From: Hirsutella rhossiliensis
Lineage: Eukaryota; Ascomycota; Sordariomycetes; Hypocreales; Ophiocordycipitaceae
DNA: 64,000 nt
NCBI RefSeq assembly: GCF_020360975.1
Contig: NW_025408675.1
Coordinates: 2,046,001 to 2,110,000, forward strand
Direction of reading: 5' to 3'
The translations under genes and the position numbers were made by a program. Below are positions 25,201 to 35,184 of the stretch, piece by piece. Numbering within the stretch: the stretch's first letter is position 1; each line of letters starts with the position of its first letter. The notes beneath the pieces are model-generated. The model was given only the letters and a program-made list of their open reading frames with translations, was not told the DNA's origin and did no database searches.

Positions 25201-26867
25201 TCGGGAGAGAGGTGCGGGTAGAGGTCGGCCAATGAGATGAAGCCAATCTTGATGAGAAGTGATGCAAGATAGAGCAGGTTGGCGGGAAGCACATCTGCCT
25301 TGTCTCTCATTTCCGAGTTGTAGAACCGGAGTTTGAAGCCCAAAAGCTGTGCAGCAACTCGGTTTCCGGACGCGGGCAGGGTATTGGTCTCTTGCATCCA
25401 CTGCTGCTCGGCGTCGGCGACGGCCTCTCCACCGTCGTGACCGTTGGCGATTTGCTTCTGCTGAAGGTGGCGCTCGGTGACCCGCCTGCCGCCGAGCTCG
25501 AAGAAGGCGGCGAGATGCACTTCGCGGGCGCGGTCCCAGAAGGCAATGTCCCGCTGCAGCTTACGGCGTGCGCCGTCGGCCTCGTCCTCTTCTGTGGTGC
25601 TCCAGTGCGGGTAGCTCGGGTCCGCCCAGGTGGGCAGACCTCCGACGAAAGGGGAGCCATCGTTGTAATGGGACGAAGGCCACCAGGAGCTGATTCTCAG
25701 AAATTTGACGAAAAACTTGACTTGCTTGATCAAGACGGTCGCGGCCACGTCGAGAGTAACATCCAAGACTCGGCCCACGTCGAGGTCGAAGGTACCAATC
25801 AAGGCCTTGACCTTTTCAAACGTCTTGCCGGGCGGCGGAGGGGGGATGGTGTTGGTGCTGAAAATCTCCGTGATGAGCTTGGAGTAGCCCTCGGATTCTT
25901 CGCGCAGCAGGTTGTAGTTCGCCTGCCGGTACAAGAGGTTGGTGGCCTGCCTGACGCCGAGTCTGGCAAAGGTGTCCCTGATCAGGCCCAGCTGGTGCAG
26001 CAGCGGTGCGTCCAGCACTTCGCGCATGAGGGCAGGGGAAACGTCGGTGGCGACGAGGAAATCGCGAATAGTCGGCCGATACAAGTCGGCATCGATGTCG
26101 GTGACAATGGCCAGGGTGTCGAGGAAGAGAGTATGAGGCGCAAATGCATACGAATCCTTAATCACATCGCATGTTTCTCGGCCCAAGATCTCTTTGACGC
26201 AGGCGCCGGCGTCGGCCGGGTCCAGGCGAGCGTCAATGACGGCGTGGATGAACTCCTGAAAGAGGCTCGAGAGCTCGGTGATGTCAACGTCCTCGCGTGA
26301 CTGAATGCCATGCTGCACAATCTCATGGCGGCCTCGCTCGGCCCAAGCGCGGACTCTGTCATCGGTGAGATTATCGTAATGGTATTTGGGTCGTTCCGAG
26401 GAGGCTTGCTGCAGCACGGGATCGGATGGGAGCTTCACGGCAGCGGGCAAGGCGGATGGCTTGGCCACGGTGGCAGGCGATGCTGCTACCGGGGGTGGAG
26501 CAGGCTGCTTGATCATTGCGGGCGAGCTTGGCGGTTTGAGCTGCCTCGCCGCCGGCGTCGGAGAGGCCTGGGCGGGCGAGGGGAAGCTGGCGCTGTGCGC
26601 CGAGGTGGGAGTTGGCTGCCTCTGGCTGTGATAGTGCTGCTGGTTCTGCGAATTCTGCTGGTTGAAGTGGTGGTTGAAGCCGCCCCGGCCATGGCCAGGG
26701 TTTGAGTCGCGGCGTTGGTAGCCACCGCGATGGCCACGGCCACGGCCGCCTCTGCCTCCGCCGTCGTCTCTGTCGTGCTGTGCCAGTGGCGTGTCTGCTG
26801 GGCGGTGCGGCGAGGGCCGGGGCCCGTCACCCGAGGGGCGGTCGGGCCTCTTGCGCTTCATGGGCAT
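19284..26867 (-). CDS. tho2: THO complex subunit Tho2 (THOC2 homologue)
   Basis: Two exons, 22008-26867 and 19284-21938, with a 69-bp phase-0 intron (21939-22007), give about 2504 aa, the usual size in filamentous fungi. The longer frame begins at a GTG four codons upstream, so the first ATG at 26867 is chosen. Order: an RGG/Gln/His-rich N-terminus (GGRGGRGRGHRGG), then from about residue 160 the long helical Tho2 body. Recognisable blocks are SWWPSSHYNDGSPF, DAEYTFRFIKALHDSN and the ending LQKRKPKWVMVQAFRSNA at the intron. Exon 2 adds about 880 mostly disordered residues rich in Arg, Ser, Pro and Gly, with GPGG repeats near the end. Tho2 is the scaffold of the nuclear THO/TREX complex, coupling transcription elongation to mRNA export and preventing R-loops. 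The basic tail probably binds nucleic acid. Confidence 0.93.
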
Positions 26868-27930
26868 CGAATTCGACACGTGCGTGAAAGGAGACTGGCT
26901 ATATCATTTGCGGCGAAGGAGTTTGGGTCCGAATAGCGTCGCCGAGAAGTGAGGCTGGAAATTTTTGGTGAGTGAGAGTCAAGGCCAGGGCCGGGAAGTA
27001 CGATGAAGGTGGGAGTGTCGAGGCTTCGGAAAAGGACGTGACGAAGAAGAGACAAGAAAAGAAACGCCGTGCGCCCGGTCGAGGACAAAGAGGATACTGA
27101 CGTGCAAAGCGAAGGTGGTCGGAAATGGGCGAGAAGACGCCGAGGGGGCTCGATGCGCTGACGCTGCCTCTGCGGCCGAGATATAGAGCCAGCCGATTGT
27201 CGCGGAGGCTTGTGAGGTTGCGTTTGGCGACGACGATGCGTCCTGGCGGAAGAAGGTGAGGGATGAAGATGAAGAGAAATCACGTCCAGCCTGGCGTGTT
27301 TCCACCTTGGCGAGTGAAGCTGTTCGACGGCAGTGCACGGACCAGACCAGGCCAGAGTTGGTGGTAAGTACAGGTACAGGGCGTGGGTGGCTACAGCGTA
27401 CGGCAGAGTGGGGGACACAAGTATAGGATACGTGAGACCATTGCTTGACCGTGTCAATAGGCGAGGTACCGAGTTGAATGAGGCGGGACCCCACGTGACC
27501 GGCTGCTGGCATGCCACTGGCTTGAAACTCTGAACGGGGCGTGAATGGCTGACTCATGGGGTAGGTATGTACCTTGCACGGAGCATTCGAAGCCGGATTG
27601 ATTGCGCCATTGCAACCGTGACATAACATCTCGAGGTACGAGGCGAAATGACTGGGTTTGTGCATCAATGAGCTCCAGGTGCAGCTTATTATCAATTTCG
27701 TCCCTTCTCTTCTCCTTGCACCGTTGCATCCTCTCCCGAGACGCCCTCCGCTTCTGCCCGCCTGAGCCGCCGCCGCTCATGTACGTGCGGTGAAGACGCC
27801 GTTGCGGATGCTGTTGCAAGCAGCCTGCATTAGATGTAGACGTTGTGCCTAATCCCGTCTCCCAATCCAACTCTTCCTCTCCGTTGTCGGCCGGCTGCAG
27901 GAGGAAAAATTTGACTGAATCTACGACACA
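26868..27930. promoter_or_regulatory. Divergent promoter region of tho2 and met2
   Basis: The two start codons face away from each other across 1.06 kb. No credible ORF lies between them. Short minus-strand ORFs (26858-27972) overlap in three frames. Confidence 0.5.
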
Positions 27931-29484
27931 ATGGCTCAAGAAGCGCCTGTCAATGGCGGCCCTCGCCAACAATACGGTCAGTACCGCACGCTATTGTCGC
28001 CCTACTCTGAGCTGGCACTGAATACCTGCAAGAAAGAGTGCCGGCACAGCCTGAGAACCCCTTTGCGGCTCTCATCCCGGACCAGCACATAGCCGTCATC
28101 CCCGAGTTCACCCTCGAGTCGGGCATCAGCCTCCGCAATGTCCCCGTCGCCTACACCACCAGGGGCAAGCTGTCGCCCGACGCCGACAACGCCATGGTCA
28201 TCTGTCACGCCCTCACCGGCAGCGCCGACGTCAGTGACTGGTGGGGGCCTCTGATCGGCGGGCCGGGGCGGGCCTTTGACACGTCGAGGTTCTTTGTCGT
28301 CTGCATGAACAGCCTCGGCAGTCCCTACGGCACGGCGAGCCCCGTCACGGCCAAGGACGGCGACCCGGCCAAGGGTCGGTACGGGCCCGAGTTCCCCCTC
28401 ACCAGCATCCGCGACGACGTCAAGTGAGTACCTCGAGCGAGCGCACAGGCAGGGCTAACGCGGCGCCAGCCTGCACAAGCTGCTGCTCGACGACCTGGGC
28501 GTCAAGCAAGTCGCCGCCGTCGTCGGCGGCTCGCTGGGCGGCATGTTTGTTCTGGAATGGGCCTACTTTGGCCGCGACTACGTGCGGTGTGTCGTGCCCA
28601 TTGCCACCTCGAGCCGGCACAGCGCCTGGGGCATCAGCTGGGGCGAGGCGCAGCGTCAGAGCATCTACGCCGACCCCAAGTACGACGACGGCTACTACCC
28701 CTTTGACGACCCCCCGACGGCCGGGCTCGGCGCCGCCCGCATGTCGGCGCTGCTGACGTACCGGAGTCGCAACTCGTTTGAGGCCCGGTTCGGTCGCAAC
28801 ACGCCGGATCCTTCCAAGGGCCAGACGATCCGCGAGCCGACGCGGCCAAGCACGCCGTCCGAGGCCCACTTTCGCATCCACAACGACGGGCACAAGGTGA
28901 AGCGCGCAGCCGCCAGCAGCAGCGAAGCCGGGCCGGCCGCCGGGAGTGGCGCAGACCCGCAGTTCGAGGGCCCCGGCAAAGACGGCGGCGGCGGTCTGAC
29001 GGGCGGCGAGGCGATGCCGACGTCGACCTACTTCTCGGCGCAGTCTTACCTGCGCTATCAGGGCACCAAGTTTGTCAAGCGTTTCGACGGCAACTGCTAC
29101 ATTGCCATGACGCGCAAGCTAGACACGCACGACGTCTCGCGCAGCCGGGCCTCGACAATTGCCGAGGCGCTGGGCCTCATCCAGCAGCCGACGCTGGTGC
29201 TGGGTATCGAGAGCGACGGCCTCTTCACGTTTGCCGAGCAGGAGGAGATTGCGCAGCACGTGGGCAACGCGCGGCTGGAGCGCATCAACAGCCCCGAGGG
29301 CCACGACGCGTTTCTGCTGCAGTTTGAGCAGGTCAACCGCTACATCCTGGCCTTTCTAAAGGAGGTGCTGCCGGACATGATGAGCAGAGAGGGGGATGCG
29401 CTCGACGAGGAGACCGGGGTAGGACAGGTGACCAAGTCGAGCACCTTTGGCGAGGCCGAGGTGGAGGACATAACGGCATGGTGA
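27931..29484 (+). CDS. met2: Homoserine O-acetyltransferase
   Basis: Exons 27931-27976, 28033-28423 and 28470-29484 (introns of 56 and 46 bp) give 483 aa. The enzyme acetylates L-homoserine with acetyl-CoA, the entry step to homocysteine and methionine in fungi. It has the MetX/Met2 alpha/beta-hydrolase layout: PDQHIAVIPEFTLESG near the start, ICHALTGSADVSDWWGP, nucleophile S167 in GGSLGGM, D395 in GIESDGLF and H424 in SPEGHDAFL. A low-complexity insert rich in Ser, Ala and Gly (about residues 295-330) precedes the TSTYFSAQSYLRYQG block, as in other fungal Met2 proteins. No targeting signal is apparent, so it should be cytosolic. It is the plus-strand partner of the divergent pair with tho2, without an obvious functional link. 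Confidence 0.95.
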
Positions 29485-30470
29485 CGAGTCGGACGAAGTG
29501 GAGGACGAAGGACTGTAAATGACGAGAGGGGTGAAGGGCGGCGCTGATGCCAACACGCAGAAGCCCGGTTGGCAGTCGATGGCGCCATTCGTGGCGGCCT
29601 GGCCATCCGGTTCCTGGGCGGCACAGGCAGCGGGCCATGAAGGCACGACGGGCGTTGAAGACGAGTGTGCCCCTTGTTGGTGGAGGTGGCCTGGTCAAGG
29701 CAGCTCTGAGTCGGGAGTCTCGAGTGCCGAATGATGTGGGCAGTAGGATAGATATCTTGTGCTTTCGTGTACATGTAGTCACTGGAAATTTAGACAGAAA
29801 ACTAGCAATGTAGCACCTGAGCAAAGAAATATCGACAAGAGCGCGTGAAAGGGGCCTAAGGAATAGGTCGTTGGTCAAGCCCTGCGCGCAACTGGCGAAC
29901 GATGTCGCGAGAGGCCTCGGTCCTGTCCTCGAGGCATGCACCGTGTCATGCTCGTGTGGTCCCAGGTGAGTTGGAGTATTTCTTGTACGTAAGAAGAGGT
30001 AAAGAATCCGCGCCGAGACGGTACGGAGTAGTCGCAATCGTGCTGATTATAGCTGAAGGCATCCTTGGACCACCAGGTCGCACAGCATCAACGGCCGGGC
30101 CAGTTGAGACTTGCTTATTGGGGCCGTTGGGCTCCTCGAAACGGCGGGTCTGAACGAGCAGAGGTCTGGATGAGGATGAACAGCAAGTATTTTGCGCGTG
30201 CTGGCGGAGCACCGTTGGCGCAGTCGGTTGGGGGTGGGTAGATGAGTGGATGTCTTCTGGAAGGCCGCTAGAAGGGGGCCCGCCCTGCCACCGACAGCAC
30301 TGCAGCAGCACCGTCAGTACCCACTCAGCCACGCAAGCCCAGTGACAAGTACGAGTATGTAGGTACAGACTGATCTGTCGGCGCCTTGGTGGATGGAATC
30401 TGTGCGCGGGGATGAAGCCCTTTTTGTCAGTCGCTGACGCAAGCCCTGGTCCATGAGTGTTTAGATGGCG
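29485..30470. other. Intergenic region between met2 and the transposon
   Basis: About 1 kb with no supportable gene. It holds the met2 3' UTR. The insertion site of the Mutator-like element lies at its right end, so it was originally contiguous with the DNA right of 34008. Confidence 0.5.
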
Positions 30471-30479
30471 GTAATCATT
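30471..30479. repeat. Left 9-bp target-site duplication
   Basis: The sequence gtaatcatt directly abuts the left terminal inverted repeat and is repeated exactly at 33999-34007. Nine bp is the hallmark duplication length of Mutator-superfamily insertion. Confidence 0.92.
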
Positions 30480-30585
30480 GAGTAATCAAACATACACTCC
30501 AGATTTTCAAACATACACTCCCGACCTAAGCCCCATTTGGAAGAAGACCCCGCCACCAAAATTTGGCGCGCGCTTTCCCAACGCC
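30480..30585. repeat. Left terminal inverted repeat of the MULE (106 bp)
   Basis: It starts gagtaatcaaacatacactc and matches the reverse complement of 33893-33998 at 105 of 106 positions. The difference is A versus T at 30501, a transversion and so not a RIP-type change. Internal copies of caaacatacactcc lie at 30487-30500 and 30508-30521. Confidence 0.93.
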
Positions 30586-31265
30586 GCTGCCGCGGCTGCC
30601 TGCCTAGATATATTGTCGCATATCACGCCCGTGTCAGTTCCTGAAACCTTATGCTCGATCACTGCCACTGCTGCGCCGCGGCTTCGCCGCAATGATCGGG
30701 GTATATATTGTTGCACGAATGTGTGCATCCAATTCTTTTCCTTTCCTTTGTTCTTTAGATAATTCTCATCAATTGACTGATGCCACAAAGATCAACCGCT
30801 GTCACGTGCGAGGTGTGGGACACTATTGTCTGACATATATGGATTCTATCTGCAATTATTACCAACGCCGGAAGATGCATCCCTAGAGTCATTCAATTGA
30901 AGCTATCAATAAGCCCGGCCCGATCGATCTTCCGATATATATACAATATGCATATAATGGCGGAAGGTCTTTGCCTACCTCTGTGACTGTGACTGTGACT
31001 GTGAGGAAGGATCCGTCCGACGCGGCGGAGGGCGAGGCACGTAAGGAACGAATTTGTGACCGGCCTGCCTGCTAGTTTTGTATGGTGCCGTGTCCTCTGA
31101 TCCCCTAGCTGCTGGAAATGCTCCGTAGCCGTCTCGTGAGACTGTGCCGGCGGCTGTGCCCACATGAAGCCGTCGTGATGTGCCTGTGACGAGGAGGCGG
31201 TTCTTGCCACTGTGACGGCGCCGGCGCCTGTACGTATACAGGCACAATTGGTGTAGGCGGTGGCA

Positions 31266-33725
31266 TCACATAGTATCCTGTGACGGCGGCGCCGGCTGTG
31301 GAAGTGAGGGCATCGTCGTTTGGTATCCCTGTGACACCAGCGGCACCTGTGGAAGTGAGGGCACCTGTGATAACAGCACCGGCGTTGCTGCTGCTTGTGA
31401 CTTGATGAAATCACCGATCTGCTGGGCAAGATCGTCAACCCGGCTGCTCACGGAAGCAAGTGTATTCGACCTCTTGTTCATGATAGTGGTGCCTGTGCCC
31501 TTCCTCTTCTTCTTTTGCGTCTCTGGTGGCCGTGATACGAGCTCTGGGTTGGCTCTATGCTCCTCTTGCTCCCAAGCACTAAGGATCCGGCCCGTAGATG
31601 CCTCTAGTGGAGGATACCTCGCGTCTACTGTTTCCACGCCGGCGAGGCTGGACAACGTCAGGATCGGCTTCGTGGTCTGCATCGATATATTGCTGTTGTT
31701 CAGGCTGCTAGTAAATTAGTATAGTACTTATGGCTGGAGCAAGATACTTACAGTCACGCCGTAAACCCGCCAGTGGTTATCAATAAGATGCAATGGTATA
31801 AGGGCGGCCGCGTCAGCCTGGATCAAATCGCGGATTGTATGCCGGCAGGGCAGCCCCCATTGCATCGTGAAAGCACCCGTACAAATCGTAGGCATGCCTC
31901 GATTATCGGCAAGCTCAGCCCGGCTAGCCTAACTTGCCTGAAGATCTGTTTCATCGGCTGCCAGCCAATTTTTCGGTGCAGTGACTTCATAATCGTCTGC
32001 TTGGCCCATTCAACTCTAGCTCTTGCAAACTCGGATTGAAGCTTCTCGCGATGCTTCTTTTGCCGATGGGTAACGAGCCCTCTGATGTGCTCTTGTAGCT
32101 GATGGAGGTCAATGAAGCGGTTGCGTAATCGTGACTTCAACTCGTGATGTGTGCTCTCCACACGGGAAGTTACCGTAATGTTATAATTTCGGTACTGTTG
32201 GATAGCGTAGGTGGAAAACTGGGCACGCCATGGCCAGTAGGTTGTACGGAGGTAATTAACGAGAGCTATAAGAGGAGCTATTTAGTAAAGGTTAGAGTAG
32301 GAGGTAGTTAGGGCTAGGGTTACCTGGCTGATCCGAAAACTCTATACAGAGTAGATCCCACTGATCTCTGCACTCCTCAGCCGTGCGAGCCCTAAAGACT
32401 GAAACCCAGGCATCACGGATACCGTCAGCTGTGTGCTCAAAAGTCCGCCTTGGAGCCGGGGTAGTATTGGGTTTCCATCGTCATCTTCACGATCATCTTG
32501 TTGCTCAACGCACTGATCTGCCAGTTGTGAGGCATGTTGAATCTGGTAATCAGTGGCACGGTCGATAGGTCGGTCCTCGTCAATGGCATTATCTGCCTGT
32601 ATAGGGTCGTCGAGAGCGGCTGCTGCAGCGAGGCGAGTCTCCTGTTCTGGCCTATCTCCGCCAATCTCGGTGCCATCGAGGGATCCTTCCCACTTCTTCT
32701 TGATGTGAAGGATCACGTTCTTCATCATATGCCAAACGCACACTTGTTGTTGCGTTGATGGGAAGATAGAGTCAAGGGCGTTCTTCAGGGCGGTATCAAA
32801 GTCGGTAATCACAACGCCCGGGTCCGGAATATCAGCCTGCCGACCAGCCTCACGCAACTGTGAGAGGATCCATTGGAACGCGCCTTCGTCTTCCTTGGCA
32901 GTGAGGCCAAAGCCTACACTGAAGCTCTTGTGTAGCCCTGTTGTGCCAATGATCTGTAGAAGCGGCATGTTAAAGCGGTTGACCTTATACGTATTATCCA
33001 TGATAAGGAGCTCGGGGTTACGCTTCCAGTCAGCAATACAGTCATCGTATGTCCAGAAAAACCTCCAAACCTTCCCATTAGGGCCACGGTCAACTGCATA
33101 GTAGCTGATTTCCCCTTTGCTTTAGCATCTTTGAGTACATCGAGGAAGGCTTGTGTAGATGTAGAGGCGCCGTAACGGAAGGCACGAAGTTGCAGCTGGA
33201 TGAAGTGTATATCAGAATCGGTAATAAGGAGCTCAGGATATTCCTGTCGGATAGCATCCACGATATCCCTGCTCTTGTTATTGACGTTCTTGCTAAGCCC
33301 TCGACGAGGCTATGAAGACGCTCGATGCCGAATTTGCGTTGGCTTCGTTGACGGACGATGGGGTTAGCAATTGGCTCAAATAGAGGTTCGTGGTTATGAG
33401 AGCCGTGCTTGATGGTGACTTTGAATGCATTGCAACGTCGGTAGAAGCGGATGTAACAGCGAAAGTCACATCCCGACTTCTTGGATGACGTCTTGTATAT
33501 ACCCTCTGCCTCGTCCCAGGGCCTATACTGACCACTGTATTCACAGCGGATATTGGCTTCCTTGCGCCTAGGCTTGCCGGTATTCTTGCTATTTGCAACG
33601 ACTACGACGTAGCCAAGGAGCTCTTGCGTAGCTTTGAGTGTTTCAAGCGCCTCATCATACGTATCGAAAGACATCTCCGTGATAGCCTCGGTGCTACTGT
33701 TGGTATTGCTTTCGGTCGAATTCAT
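31266..33725 (-). pseudogene. Frameshifted MULE-class transposase
   Basis: Translation begins at 33725. A FAR1/WRKY-GCM1-like DNA-binding region follows (RCEYSGQYRPW...CDFRCYIRFYR...HGSHNHEP). The MULE catalytic domain comes next, with ELLIMDNTYKVNRFNMPLLQ, VVITDFDTALKNAL and CVWHMMKN. The D in MDNTYK and the D in ITDFD fit the DDE metal ligands. The reading frame changes near 33277-33290, 33108-33116, 32436-32450 and 31882-31892, each fitting loss of one base, often in a homopolymer. Likely introns lie at 32278-32323 and just upstream of 31690. After the last shift the zinc-knuckle-like LPCRHTI region appears. A Lys/Pro/Gln-rich C-terminus ends near 31266. As read, no full transposase can be made. 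Confidence 0.85.
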
Positions 33726-33892
33726 CGGGACGATTGACTAGACGTGACTATTGCGGTAGGCGGCGGCGGCGTTGCTGTTGTGTTGAGTCAAGTGGTGATA
33801 GCTTCAATTGTTGATGATTGCGAAAATGCAGATGGCGGCGAAAAGGCAGGTGGCTGGGCGGGTGGGCGGCGGCGATGGTCACGGCAAGCCAG

Positions 33893-33998
33893 GGCGTTGG
33901 GAAAGCGCGCGCCAAATTTTGGTGGCGGGGTCTTCTTCCAAATGGGGCTTAGGTCGGGAGTGTATGTTTGAAAATCAGGAGTGTATGTTTGATTACTC
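33893..33998. repeat. Right terminal inverted repeat of the MULE (106 bp)
   Basis: Reverse complement of 30480-30585 with one mismatch. It ends in ...gtttgattactc at the junction with the right target duplication. Homology between the two ends stops sharply inside of 33893. Confidence 0.93.
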
Positions 33999-34007
33999 GT
34001 AATCATT
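33999..34007. repeat. Right 9-bp target-site duplication
   Basis: Exact copy of gtaatcatt, found also at 30471-30479, immediately outside the right inverted repeat. Confidence 0.92.
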
Positions 34008-35184
34008 CATCGCAGATGCCAAGTTCAGGGGGCCTTTTGTCGATGCAAGGTACTTTTCGGCGGGGCGAGTCTACAGGAGGGAGGACCTGCATTAAGGCCG
34101 AGCACGTGCAGGCCTGTCCCGCTGAGAAGCAGCAACCCCCCCATGCCCCCCAGCACTACGAGCAGCGCTAAGCGCCAGGCACTAGCGGTTGCCAGCCAGG
34201 TTGGGCAAGGCGGCCCCCAGCATCCGACCCCCAGCATCTGAGGCGCCGAGCAAAGTTAGCCGATCTCCATCTTTCGAACCGCCAAGGCAGTGGATGGGCT
34301 AATAAAGGAACAACAACCGCTCAACGGCTCTCGGTTGGAGCATGCAGATCAGGACAGGAAATGGGAGGGTGACAGAGCGAGCGTCAGCCCTTGGGCCTAG
34401 TCTCTGTCGATCCAGAGGCGTCCTTTTGATTGCCCTTTTGTCCTGAGACCTTTTCCGAGAGTCATCGCCCTCTTGGACCTAGTCTACGAATAGTCCGCCG
34501 AACCGTCTTGTCCTCGGCCCAGCAGTTAATCATCATCATCCCGCACGGCACATACGGCATGGCTGCCGTTTTTTTCCCGCTCGACTTCCCCTCCCCCATC
34601 ATCTCTTCGCCTTGTTGTGCTTTCCATCCCAGGCCATCCAGGTGTTTCGCCCTCCTGTAGATGGTACCTCGTCCATGTACCTATCTTTGGAAGGTCTCGT
34701 CTGGAATAGGTAGGTCGGTACGAATAGGCAGGGCAGGCACCTTTTTCTCTCCCCCTCCCTCCTCGACCGCGGATGCCTGATGACTCCTCCTCTCAACTCT
34801 GGTCGCGAAAGGCCATCGTAGCCAAGCATTTCTCTCCCAGCGTCCTCGGCCTCCCGCACGCAATCTCTAAACTCGGCCCCGCTGCAGCTTCACAAGCTGA
34901 GCTGCCCGAAGCAGCACCAGCTCCCGCGAAACCGCCCTTCGCCTCTTGGCCCTCGTCGCACATAGCCATTCTTCCTCGTCGCTCGACCATCTTCCCGCCT
35001 CTCCTCTCTCATCGTCTTCCGCCTCGGCCTCGGCTGCCGCGAGTATCTACCAAGCTTCAACCGTTGACCCATCGCGAATCAACCTCTCTTGTCCCGACCA
35101 ACCGACCGCCCATGTTTCCGCCGCCGGGCCTCGACAGCATTCGCTGCTGATCGCCTTCGACACCCAATCTGCTCCCGCCTCGAC
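34008..35184. promoter_or_regulatory. Upstream region of the phosphate transporter gene
   Basis: About 1.2 kb without a called gene. A plus-strand ORF (34773-35150) is Pro/Ser-rich and in another frame from the transporter, so it is read as leader sequence. A CT-rich stretch (about 34.9-35.2 kb) precedes the start codon. CACGTG, the core of Pho4-type sites, occurs at about 34103-34108. Its use by a Pho4-like factor is inference. Confidence 0.45.

Larger units (their letters stand above)
30480..33998 (-). mobile_element. Mutator-like DNA transposon (MULE, Hop-like), 3519 bp
   Basis: The element is bounded by 106-bp terminal inverted repeats that differ at one base and is flanked by a perfect 9-bp target duplication (gtaatcatt). 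It carries a minus-strand transposase of the MULE class related to Hop elements of Fusarium. The transposase is split by several single-base frameshifts, so this copy appears non-autonomous unless the frameshifts are sequence errors. Each end contains the 14-mer caaacatacactcc twice, 21 bp apart, which could be transposase binding sites. The near-identical ends indicate recent insertion. It landed between met2 and the phosphate transporter and disrupts no recognised gene. Confidence 0.95.

Noticed and set aside
32300..32325. Telomere-like TTAGGGCTAGGGTTACC
   Set aside because: It lies inside a predicted intron of the transposase and is not a tandem array, so it is not telomeric or interstitial telomere DNA.
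34773..35150. 125-codon frame before the phosphate transporter
   Set aside because: Different frame from the transporter, Pro/Ser-rich leader-like sequence, and no in-phase splice joining it to the transporter start.
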